From a virus, in the IMG/VR virus record IMGVR_UViG_3300033064_004059, positions 1 through 35,247 of that record: 35,247 nt of DNA; one strand, given 5' to 3'. Position 1 is the stretch's first letter. Every line of letters begins with the position of its first letter. Positions 27,866 to 34,913 of this stretch are shown here, piece after piece. Under the pieces are notes generated by a model. The model had not been told where the DNA came from, did not search any database, and saw only the letters and a program-made list of their open reading frames with translations. Both the position numbers and the translations under genes were made by a program.

Positions 27866-28076
27866 GTTGTTTACTCCTGTGTGCCAGTGTGTTTCCACAC
27901 GCCAAGCATTTTGCGTCCCAGCCCTGCTCGTCCTCATTCCAGTAGTAGCCGTGATTACCACAAACAGGGCAACTTATAAGCTCTGCTGGGTGCTGAGTTG
28001 TGACTGCTAGTGGCTCGATGCGTGCCCCCAGTGTTCGTCCAAGTCCGGTTCTATTAGGTCTATGGCGTTTAGCCAT
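27849..28076 (-). CDS. Zinc-ribbon protein after the methyltransferase
   Basis: 75 residues from ATG 28076 with GGAGG upstream; it overlaps the methyltransferase stop by eight bases. The N-terminus is basic (MAKRHRPNRTGLGRTLGARI), the C-terminal half holds CPVCGNHGYYWNEDEQGW and CLACGN, a zinc ribbon. Coupling to two methyltransferase genes suggests a DNA-binding accessory, but this is inference. Confidence 0.7.
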   Translation of the reverse strand: MAKRHRPNRTGLGRTLGARIEPLAVTTQHPAELISCPVCGNHGYYWNEDEQGWDAKCLACGNTLAHRSKQHVKVR

Positions 28077-29487
28077 GTCGCCACGCCTCCAGCCGCCCTT
28101 GAGCAATGTCATAATAGTCCTTATTGGCCTCAGTGCCAATACAGTCTATGTCAAGCTCGGCGGCGGCCAAACAAGCTGTGCCTGAGCCAAGGAAGGGGTC
28201 AAGGACTGTGCCGCCGGGGGGCGTGATTAACTTAATCATTTGCTTGAATAGACGGATGGGCTTGACTGTTGGGTGCTTGTTGGCCTCACCTCGCTCACTT
28301 TTGGTCGCCTTTGGTATGATAAAGAAACGAGTATAAGCACCTAATAGTCCATCTTGTGGAGGCTCATCTGTACGGTCTATTTTAGGATTTTGCCCAGTGA
28401 TAAAGGAAGTTCCCCCTTTTCTCTGACTTAAACTTGTTATGTGACCTGTTTTATGCACCACTGCTATGTGAACATTTCCAAGGAATTCGTCAGGCTCACT
28501 ATCAACTTGGACATTGGCTGGGAAACGTCCCTTGGGGTCACCTTCCCAAGCATCACCCTCACTACCTGGCACTTGCCCCTTGCTATAAGAGCGCTGTTTT
28601 GTTAAATCTCGTCGTGGAATAGATTTACGTAGTTGTTGGTCGTACTCAGCCTGTCGATTTTTACTTGACCCCAATAGACTTGTGCCTGTGCCCGTCGGCT
28701 TATCACTTGTTGGTTTCGTACCTGTAGGTCTTGGTAGTGTAGAGACACGGCACCCATCAATGTTCAAGGCACCCGTGCCCCACTTCTCCACGTTCTCGCA
28801 GTAAGTACCTTCTAGGGGCTTTTGGGTGAGCACGATTGGCTCCCATGCTGGCTTTAGTGCCGTGCCCCAGCCCTGCCGCTGTTTTGCTAGGTCTGTTGCA
28901 GGCTCAGTTATTAGAATAGGCTCATGTTCTTGTCCCACATCAAATGCTCGGTCAAACGCCTTTCCACTTTTAACCTGACTTTTAGGTCGGTCAGTAGAGC
29001 TTATTCCAAGAACCTTACGCTTCGCTCCTGCCTTTTTATCAAAGCCCTTACTTATATCATAGTTCTTCGGAAAGCCACTAGCGTACACCCAGCACAAGCA
29101 GTCTCGTATAATAAAGCCCGCATCCTCCAGCCCGGCCATTAGCCTATGATGTGTCCGTGTGCCGCCCATGACCAGCATATAAGCACCGGGCTTTAAGATA
29201 CGGATTGCCTCCAGTGCCCATTGCCTTGTCCACTCTTGGTAAACCAATAGCTCCAATTGCTTCTTGTCAGTAACATCCACCCGCCGCATTTTTTCAACTG
29301 TCGTAAGATGGGAAAAGCGGCGAAAGTTGAGCACCTCACGAGGCAACCGCACGGCAAAAGTATCCCACTCACTGCTCATAAATTCTAGGCCATAGGGCGG
29401 GTCAGTTACGACGGCGGCGATGCTGTTGGCTTCTTGTTGGCGCATCCAGTCTACGCAGTTAGCGTTGACTATTTGTTGGTCAGTCAT
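28069..29487 (-). CDS. N6/N4 DNA methyltransferase (beta class)
   Basis: 472 residues. TDPPYG at 28-33 (catalytic motif IV) precedes VLDPFLGSGT near 427-437 (SAM-binding motif I), the order of beta-class amino-methyltransferases. The long middle part, including a Ser/Thr/Lys-rich region at 245-320, is the target recognition area. No restriction enzyme is encoded next to it, so it is an orphan methyltransferase that may protect phage DNA. It is coupled to small genes on both sides by 8-base overlaps. Specificity cannot be read from the sequence. Confidence 0.9.
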   Translation of the reverse strand: MTDQQIVNANCVDWMRQQEANSIAAVVTDPPYGLEFMSSEWDTFAVRLPREVLNFRRFSHLTTVEKMRRVDVTDKKQLELLVYQEWTRQWALEAIRILKPGAYMLVMGGTRTHHRLMAGLEDAGFIIRDCLCWVYASGFPKNYDISKGFDKKAGAKRKVLGISSTDRPKSQVKSGKAFDRAFDVGQEHEPILITEPATDLAKQRQGWGTALKPAWEPIVLTQKPLEGTYCENVEKWGTGALNIDGCRVSTLPRPTGTKPTSDKPTGTGTSLLGSSKNRQAEYDQQLRKSIPRRDLTKQRSYSKGQVPGSEGDAWEGDPKGRFPANVQVDSEPDEFLGNVHIAVVHKTGHITSLSQRKGGTSFITGQNPKIDRTDEPPQDGLLGAYTRFFIIPKATKSERGEANKHPTVKPIRLFKQMIKLITPPGGTVLDPFLGSGTACLAAAELDIDCIGTEANKDYYDIAQGRLEAWRHG

Positions 29488-29671
29488 GTCGCCTCCTCTT
29501 TGGATACTTGAGCGAGCTATATTGTGAGCAGTTGTTCTTGGAATGGCACTTTAGCCCCGCCCGCCGCCCATATCTACACTTTGGTATAAATCTAGGGTAT
29601 CCGCTCCCCCAGTAGCCTATATGGGCTACAACGTAAGCATCGCACATTTCAATTTCAGGTGTGTCTGTCAT
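29480..29671 (-). CDS. Hypothetical Cys-containing small protein
   Basis: 63 residues between the two methyltransferases, overlapping the first by four bases and the second by eight. Basic, with C at IEMCDAY, IPKCRYGRR, LKCHSKNNC. Possible metal binding. Not recognised. Confidence 0.6.
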   Translation of the reverse strand: MTDTPEIEMCDAYVVAHIGYWGSGYPRFIPKCRYGRRAGLKCHSKNNCSQYSSLKYPKRRRHD

Positions 29672-30507
29672 TGTGCCTCCTTGGCCGTTTGCTGTATATC
29701 ATAATTTAACCAAACACTCTCAATGCGATAAGGCAATGTCGTTTTTTTGCTACTACGTGCCCTTGTTACGGCTATACTCCGGTCAATACGTTGCCAGCCT
29801 GCTTGCTCTAGAGGTAAATATATCTCATGTGCATATCCAGATACTAATGCCTTACCTTGCAAACGTAAAAGGCAATTTACAAAGTGTTGATGCTCATCAT
29901 CTGTCATCTCATATTTATAATTTAGTCCTGAGCGTAGGCTTAATATATAGGGCGGGTCACAGTAAAAAAATGTATCCCGTGAATCCCAGATTGATAAACA
30001 GTGGTCGAAAGGCACACAATCAAGTTGCACATGACGGAGTCGTTGGGCAAACTGGTTGAGTTCGTCTTGTATGCGTAACCATCTGGATGCTAGGTAATCT
30101 CGCTTTGGGTCTTTGTTCCTTGCCCAGCCTGCACCATAGCCGCCCGCAAAACTTTGACGGTTGATAATATACCATTTACGTAGAAGCTCAATCTCATCTA
30201 GCGTCTGTCGCCAAGTTGCGAGCGCATTATAATACTCTATCCTACTATAGGGCGTCAATGCAATAGCATCTTTGAATGCTTTCATTTTTATTGGAGTACG
30301 TAACATTTCAAAAAACTTAATCAAAGTATGGTCAATATCATTTAATACCTCCACCTTTGCAGGTGCTTTTGCAAAAAACAAGGAAGCGCCTCCTGCGAAA
30401 GGCTCCACATATACTGAGTGATGTGGAATTAGTGATAAGAGGTATTTTTTCATTTGAGCACCACCTTTCCCTCCTGCCCGAATAATTGGTGACCGTAGCT
30501 TTGACAT
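29668..30507 (-). CDS. D12-class adenine-N6 DNA methyltransferase (Dam-like)
   Basis: 279 residues from ATG 30507, right behind AAGGAGG; an in-frame extension upstream to a TTG at 30639 lacks any ribosome site. Motif I-like RAGGKG at 10-15, VEPFAGGASLFF at 34-45 and catalytic FYCDPPY at 181-187 define the alpha class used by Dam and phage T4/T1 methyltransferases. The D12 family commonly methylates GATC-like sites, though the site here is not shown. A promoter candidate lies 47-75 bases upstream of the start. Confidence 0.9.
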   Translation of the reverse strand: MSKLRSPIIRAGGKGGAQMKKYLLSLIPHHSVYVEPFAGGASLFFAKAPAKVEVLNDIDHTLIKFFEMLRTPIKMKAFKDAIALTPYSRIEYYNALATWRQTLDEIELLRKWYIINRQSFAGGYGAGWARNKDPKRDYLASRWLRIQDELNQFAQRLRHVQLDCVPFDHCLSIWDSRDTFFYCDPPYILSLRSGLNYKYEMTDDEHQHFVNCLLRLQGKALVSGYAHEIYLPLEQAGWQRIDRSIAVTRARSSKKTTLPYRIESVWLNYDIQQTAKEAQ

Positions 30508-30553
30508 TATGCCTCCTTGGCCGCTCGCTGGCACTTTTTGCTCTAGCTGGCAT

Positions 30554-30582
30554 ATCCTAGCATAAAGCACCCCAAAAGTCCA
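30554..30582 (-). promoter_or_regulatory. Promoter candidate before the methyltransferase unit
   Basis: TGGACT at 30577-30582, 17-base spacer, TAGGAT at 30554-30559 preceded by TGC. It lies in the gap between the late terminator and the Dam-like gene. The -35 and -10 are each four of six. Confidence 0.4.
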
Positions 30583-30670
30583 GCCTCCATGCCTAATTCC
30601 TGTGTATGTGCCTAGTATTAGTGATTTATCATCGGACAACGCTTAAGTTATCTGATACAAAAAATAAGGC

Positions 30671-30691
30671 TAAAAAGTGCCTAATTGGCAC
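30671..30691 (-). terminator. Rho-independent terminator after the tail/lysis genes
   Basis: A 5-bp stem GTGCC/GGCAC with a five-base loop is followed by TTTTT on the minus strand. The TAG stop of the Cys-rich gene lies in the loop. The stem is short, but the T run and location support it. Confidence 0.5.
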
Positions 30692-30863
30692 GCTTGTGGC
30701 CTAGGTTTTTAAGGCTACCATAGATGAATCTGTAATTATCCTGCATGGAATCTGAGCAAGGAATTTCCTGCTTTCGTACAAGGGCCAAGTAAATCTGGCA
30801 AGCGAGGCAAATGCCCTGTTGGCAAAAGAGCGCTTTTCTATAGAGGCACCATTTACCCTTCAA
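30681..30863 (-). CDS. Small Cys-rich protein
   Basis: About 60 residues if it starts at TTG 30863, six bases after GGGGG; no ATG is available until late in the frame. WCLYRKALFCQQGICLACQI gives a Cys pattern (C-x7-C-x4-C-x2-C) suited to metal binding. It overlaps the holin-like gene by 11 bases and ends in the terminator loop. Start and reality are less certain than for its neighbours. Confidence 0.5.
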   Translation of the reverse strand: MKGKWCLYRKALFCQQGICLACQIYLALVRKQEIPCSDSMQDNYRFIYGSLKNLGHKRAN

Positions 30864-31122
30864 GCAACGCCCCCAGCAGCATAACAGTGGCGGCAATAAA
30901 GCCCGCTATGACCGTCATAAGCAGACTGAATATAACCCAAAATCCCCAGTTCAATTTGCCCTCAACAGCACTAACAGCCTTGTCAATGCTTTCCTGCTTA
31001 TGCTTATAGTCCGTCATGTGGTTGTTCAAGGTAACGTCAAAATTGTTAAAGTAGCCCTCAACGTTACCCATACGAGTTGCTAGCTGCCCTATCTCTTCCT
31101 TAAGCTCATCCAGCTCAGTCAT
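30853..31122 (-). CDS. XhlA-like holin candidate
   Basis: 89 residues from ATG 31122. The N-terminal 70 residues form a charged coiled-coil region (LDELKEEIGQLATRMGNVEG) and the C-terminus is one membrane helix (VIFSLLMTVIAGFIAATVML), the layout of hemolysin XhlA-like phage membrane proteins. Such proteins help permeabilise the membrane at lysis. It overlaps the two-helix membrane protein by eight bases. No endolysin was found beside it. Confidence 0.65.
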   Translation of the reverse strand: MTELDELKEEIGQLATRMGNVEGYFNNFDVTLNNHMTDYKHKQESIDKAVSAVEGKLNWGFWVIFSLLMTVIAGFIAATVMLLGALLEG

Positions 31123-31408
31123 CCTTTTGCCCTTCCTCATACTTTGTGCCCCAGTATATATGTCCCGCAACGTACCAGGCCGTTACTACAAGCGCTGTAA
31201 TCGCCAAGGAGGCAATCGGGTGCGCTGCCAAGTAGTCTAGTATGTTCTGCCAATGGTAGCCCAGCAGCCAGCCTACAAAAAGCAGTAGCATAATCGGCAG
31301 GTACTCAACCTTGTGCCATACGTCCCTGCTGAAAAATGTCCAAGGTTGACCTGTAGTGTGGCTATGCAGCCAGTAGTAAAGGCGTTTAATCGTATTAATT
31401 AGTCTCAT
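31115..31408 (-). CDS. Two-helix membrane protein, possible holin
   Basis: 97 residues from ATG 31408 (TAATG with the preceding stop); an ATG five codons further upstream would overlap more and lacks support. Membrane helices at about residues 37-53 (LPIMLLLFVGWLLGY) and 66-87 (PIASLAITALVVTAWYVAGH), with a basic aromatic N-terminus. Two-helix small proteins in this spot are typical holin candidates. Function inferred from topology and neighbourhood. Confidence 0.6.
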   Translation of the reverse strand: MRLINTIKRLYYWLHSHTTGQPWTFFSRDVWHKVEYLPIMLLLFVGWLLGYHWQNILDYLAAHPIASLAITALVVTAWYVAGHIYWGTKYEEGQKDD

Positions 31409-32004
31409 TAGTGCAAATCCCACTCAATCCATTCGACCAGTGTGCATGTCCCATCATTCGCAGTGGTTGCTGTTACCTTGTAATACTCGCTTGGCAATAC
31501 TACAAACATCAGGTTAAATCGTAGGTCTAATGCTTGCGCCTCCACACCTAACCCTTTAATGGCCGTGTCCTTGGAACCAGCTAGTCCCACTGAGACGGTC
31601 GGCGGGGTATCGCTATCAGAGTGCGCTTGGATATAGGCGTCATCCAGCAAGTCTCCGTCTGCGGCGCTTAACAGAACACGGACTGTAATGGATATGATGC
31701 GGATTTTGGTACTGTTCTGATAAATTGTAGCATCAATGGCCCGTGCGGGTTCGGCAAAGGAGGCGGCGGCTAGTTGCTCATGCCTCACAGACTCCCCAGC
31801 CGCTGCACTGGCCGCCAATCCAGTCAGACTAAATCCCCCCATTGGCTGGTCGGCAGCAAATGCGTTAGAACCGTCCTCAAGGATAGCAAGGTCAGCTACA
31901 GCTTTAAGGTATTCGAAGCTACCCGTCGCCCCCATGTAGTTGTTCCACTGAGCCGCCGTTATCAAATCACCTGTGCTAACATCTGCGCCTGCTGTCCATC
32001 CCAT
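31408..32004 (-). CDS. Tail fibre / receptor-binding-like protein
   Basis: 198 residues. The opening (TGDLITAAQWNNYMGATGSF) is a module common at the front of phage fibre proteins, followed by an Ala-rich helical segment and a beta-rich C-terminus (TTANDGTCTLVEWIEWDL). It probably sits at the tail tip and touches the host surface. Coupled to the genes on both sides by TAATG. The receptor is unknown. Confidence 0.6.
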   Translation of the reverse strand: MGWTAGADVSTGDLITAAQWNNYMGATGSFEYLKAVADLAILEDGSNAFAADQPMGGFSLTGLAASAAAGESVRHEQLAAASFAEPARAIDATIYQNSTKIRIISITVRVLLSAADGDLLDDAYIQAHSDSDTPPTVSVGLAGSKDTAIKGLGVEAQALDLRFNLMFVVLPSEYYKVTATTANDGTCTLVEWIEWDLH

Positions 32005-32423
32005 TAGCCCAGTAACTCCTCTTTATGGATTTTGTTCTCGGCCTTTAGCTGTACCAGCGTTTCGCCCGGTTGCCAATTACGATTTGCCAAGGGTCGCTGA
32101 ATAAGTAGCATTTCGATTGCCTTGCGTATCCTCGGAAATACTGTCTGCCTATACCTGTGTCCATGCGCTGTGTTAAGGCAGGCTCGGCACATCATCCAGC
32201 CTTCCTCCCATACCTTTTCACACCCGCCACATTCACATTTTACCAGCCACTTGCCATGATTGATATATGCCTTAAGGGGTGGCCCCTCATCATAGCCTTG
32301 TTCACGGATAAGAAGGACACCCAGCTCAGGCACTATTACCAGTTGCCGATATGCCTCCCAGCTACCTATTGGCACATCTCCAGGGTAACGCATTCTATTA
32401 AAAAACATGTTTGCTGTTATCAT
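32004..32423 (-). CDS. Zinc-binding protein in the tail-tip block
   Basis: 139 residues. CECGGC and CRAC at the centre form a zinc ribbon; the C-terminal segment (LANRNWQPGETLVQLKAENK) is a pattern seen in small phage proteins of unknown role. It lies between the minor tail and fibre-like genes with TAATG junctions on both sides. Virion component or assembly helper, not decided. Confidence 0.6.
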   Translation of the reverse strand: MITANMFFNRMRYPGDVPIGSWEAYRQLVIVPELGVLLIREQGYDEGPPLKAYINHGKWLVKCECGGCEKVWEEGWMMCRACLNTAHGHRYRQTVFPRIRKAIEMLLIQRPLANRNWQPGETLVQLKAENKIHKEELLG

Positions 32424-33643
32424 TAGTAGCTTACCTTTGTAGTCTCGCCTATTTCAGAAAAGCCAGCAACGCCTATTGCCCAGTATTTTTGACTAGCGGC
32501 ATCGCTCAACTCCCACTTGGTAGCCCACGCCCCTTCCCTTCGCACGTAATCGTGGCTAACGCCTTCTATGTGATAATCTTGGTCAATGCTTGCTTGGTTT
32601 AGCCTCACAGTTATTCGGGTGCTAACATCATAAGTAAATACCTTGGCAAACAGGTCACTCTTGTTCCGTTGTGGGTGTACTTGAAGCACCCGTGCTCGTA
32701 GCACGGGGTCTTTGAACCTAGACCTTAAGTATTGCGCCATAGCAAGCACTTCTGTATCGCCTGTCAACAGTAGCCCGGTACGTGGTAGTGTCCGCTTGCC
32801 ATAGCTTGCTTGGCTAGTAGCATCTTCGGCGCTCTGCTGCGTGCCGCCACTTCTTGTCATGCGAACATCATTATACAGGAAATCGTCACCATACTTGGGT
32901 TCCAGCCCACTATACTCCATCTCGCTAACGTCATCACCAAAGGTTGCCTGGCTAGTAGTATAGGGGGATTTAAGGCGAGCATGTCGGTCGTGGAACTGCA
33001 TATCACCATCCGGGGCAATAAACATTATCCCCAGCTCTGATTCCTGTACCTTGAACAAATGCGACTGCGCTTTTTCATCTGCCAGGGCACCCGTAGCTAT
33101 CATATTGCTTATCCCTGCGTCCAAGTCCCTACCTATGTTTGCGGATTGTAAGTCCAGCGCATTATCAATTCTCGTGCCGCTTAACTCTTGGTCAAAACCT
33201 GCGCTGTTTATATCCAAGCGAGACATATTCTTGATGAGGCAAGCGCATTGGAGAGCTACTACAGGCACTTTGCCCGCCATGGCCAGCCAGCCAGGTGCCC
33301 ATTCCTCGGCAAAACCTGTCCACAGGCTATACACTGTGCCTTCCCACACTACCTTAATGCGCATCTTCTTGGCAGGCTTCACGTAAGGGTAATAGCTTCC
33401 ACCCGTGTTGTAGGGCCAATAGTTGCCATGACTGTTGTTCAGCACAAGAACAGCAGTGCCCGCCTCCATTCTGTCCAGCTCGTGTTGCCTGCCCCTGTGG
33501 GTGTGTAACTCCAACACGTCGTCGGTTATGTCCGTCCACGTGGGGCTAGCGTCAAAGGGGTCGCTTTCAAAGGCGACGGCGGCCTCTATTACTGGAAAAA
33601 TGTAGTCGTCATAGGTAAATGGGTATGTGTAAGGGTATGGCAC
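32423..33643 (-). CDS. Minor tail protein
   Basis: 406 residues. It follows a known minor tail family: SPTWTDITDDVLELHTHRGR, then LDRMEAGTAVLVLNNSHGNY with the 'DNRDGRF'-like turn, YYPYVKPAKKMRIKVVWEGT, and LWTGFAEEWAPGW. Such proteins are in the distal tail or baseplate. The start is GTG at 33643, sharing a base with the previous stop (TAGTG) behind AGGAGG. Its first nine residues, MPYPYTYPF, are shared with the terminator-like protein at 2225-2740. Confidence 0.8.
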   Translation of the reverse strand: MPYPYTYPFTYDDYIFPVIEAAVAFESDPFDASPTWTDITDDVLELHTHRGRQHELDRMEAGTAVLVLNNSHGNYWPYNTGGSYYPYVKPAKKMRIKVVWEGTVYSLWTGFAEEWAPGWLAMAGKVPVVALQCACLIKNMSRLDINSAGFDQELSGTRIDNALDLQSANIGRDLDAGISNMIATGALADEKAQSHLFKVQESELGIMFIAPDGDMQFHDRHARLKSPYTTSQATFGDDVSEMEYSGLEPKYGDDFLYNDVRMTRSGGTQQSAEDATSQASYGKRTLPRTGLLLTGDTEVLAMAQYLRSRFKDPVLRARVLQVHPQRNKSDLFAKVFTYDVSTRITVRLNQASIDQDYHIEGVSHDYVRREGAWATKWELSDAASQKYWAIGVAGFSEIGETTKVSY

Positions 33644-33840
33644 TAGAAAGGCACCTCCTCATCAGGTAAGGGCTCCAGGTTTCCAGTTTGTGGATTATGA
33701 ACGGCATTATATTTGAACTCAAGCAATTTGATATTGGCACCCCTGGCCGCCATTGCCCGTTGCCATACGGCCTCGGCCTGTATCACTTCGTTATCCAATA
33801 TCTTAAAGGCCCATGTTTCCTCTTGTGTTGGTTGAATCAT
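33643..33840 (-). CDS. Hypothetical protein
   Basis: 65 residues from ATG 33840 (TAATG with the preceding stop, GGAGGGG upstream); a longer upstream frame from 33990 runs inside the neighbour and is rejected. Helical middle (KILDNEVIQAEAVWQRAMAA) and an acidic end. Unrecognised. Small tail-assembly or tail-tip factor by position only. Confidence 0.65.
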   Translation of the reverse strand: MIQPTQEETWAFKILDNEVIQAEAVWQRAMAARGANIKLLEFKYNAVHNPQTGNLEPLPDEEVPF

Positions 33841-34064
33841 TATATCCCCTCCGCCACTAATATCTGAGGAAGCACTATGGCTAGGGCCATACCCTTGATA
33901 GCCTGCTCCTGCGCCGAAGTGAGTGATATTGCCATGCCCTTTCTGCCAAGGACACCATGCTCGCAGGTCATCCCGTAATGAGCGGAGCATTCCACTGTTA
34001 TGATATCTTCTTCCTCCTCAAATACCAGCTTTACTTCTACCGGGTTCTTGATTACCTTTGCCAT
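33840..34064 (-). CDS. Hypothetical protein
   Basis: 74 residues. Strand-rich start (VEVKLVFEEEEDIITVECSA) with two Cys (CSAHYGMTC), then a helical hydrophobic C-terminus (QAIKGMALAIVLPQILVA). GGAGG precedes the ATG at 34064. It follows the fibre-like gene with one spare base. Not recognised. Confidence 0.65.
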   Translation of the reverse strand: MAKVIKNPVEVKLVFEEEEDIITVECSAHYGMTCEHGVLGRKGMAISLTSAQEQAIKGMALAIVLPQILVAEGI

Positions 34065-34065
34065 T

Positions 34066-34902
34066 TTAATTCCTCCCTTGTGGTAAGGCTAATTCCATTC
34101 TGGACAAACGTTCTTCTAGGTTATCTATTTTGGCTCGGTTCTGTCTAATACCACCCCAGCCCAGATAGATGGCTTTCTGAAAGTTGAGCATATAGCCAGA
34201 GCCCGTATCTTTTGGTGCTATTACGCCGATTTCCTGTAAGGCTGGTAATTGACTTTTAACCATCAACATCACATCATCTAATGGTTTGCCGCCAAACTCA
34301 TCAAACTCAGCATAAGCCAAATCACCAGCTACCTCACCAGCACCAGAGAGGGTCATAGCCAGATTTGCAGCACCAGCAGCAAAACTTGTCCACTTCCATA
34401 TAACTTCCTCAGTTCCATTACCAATGTTAGAATGAATCACTTCCATTTGTGCAATCGTCTGTAATACTGGTGGTCCAGCATGGTCATACGCAAAGTATCT
34501 AATTATCCCAACTATTGAGTTAAGGTCAGGAGTAGTATGTTCTTGTTGAAATATCATACCTGGGCCGTGAGTGGCATTAGTTCCCTTTAGTAACAACCCC
34601 CTTGCACTGCCAGTAGTATTTACCTGAGCATCTCCACTCCCAGCATCAAAGGCCTGACCATTGAGGGTTAGTGTGCCAGCCAATGTCATAGCAGGCAGCT
34701 CATTGACCCAAGCGGGCAATCCACCAACGACCCCCAAAATACGGCTTGCTGTAATGCCCAGCCTGCCCAGTCCGCCTGTAGCCAGGGGCGCAATCACCAT
34801 ATCGCCCTTCGCTTGGCTCTCTAGCACGTGACGGTTTGTTGCGTTATCCTCAACGCTGGTTAGCTGTGTCCCTGCGTCCGTGTGCTTTAATTCTCCTGCC
34901 AT
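34066..34902 (-). CDS. Tail fibre-like structural protein
   Basis: 278 residues directly after the tape measure gene. The sequence is Gly/Ala/Thr-rich with beta-repeat character (AGTLTLNGQAFDAGSGDAQV), as in fibre shafts, and closes with a short coiled coil (NRAKIDNLEERLSRMELAL) that could trimerise the chain. AAGGAGG precedes ATG 34902. It occupies the slot of distal tail proteins but does not resemble Dit or Tal families by motif. Function inferred from composition and place. Confidence 0.6.
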   Translation of the reverse strand: MAGELKHTDAGTQLTSVEDNATNRHVLESQAKGDMVIAPLATGGLGRLGITASRILGVVGGLPAWVNELPAMTLAGTLTLNGQAFDAGSGDAQVNTTGSARGLLLKGTNATHGPGMIFQQEHTTPDLNSIVGIIRYFAYDHAGPPVLQTIAQMEVIHSNIGNGTEEVIWKWTSFAAGAANLAMTLSGAGEVAGDLAYAEFDEFGGKPLDDVMLMVKSQLPALQEIGVIAPKDTGSGYMLNFQKAIYLGWGGIRQNRAKIDNLEERLSRMELALPQGRN

Positions 34903-34913
34903 AATCTACCTCC

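Noticed and set aside
30508-30639. N-terminal extension of the Dam-like methyltransferase to a TTG at 30639
   Set aside because: No ribosome site at the TTG, whereas ATG 30507 follows AAGGAGG and gives the normal family start.
29668-30639. Restriction-modification system
   Set aside because: Methyltransferases are present but no restriction endonuclease lies beside them; the HNH protein is 6 kb away in another unit.
31722-31735. TGCTACAAT match inside the fibre-like gene
   Set aside because: Lies in coding sequence, far from any gene start, with no -35.
33841-33990. Longer version of the gene at 33643-33840 starting at 33990
   Set aside because: It would run inside the gene at 33840-34064; ATG 33840 has GGAGGGG and a TAATG junction.
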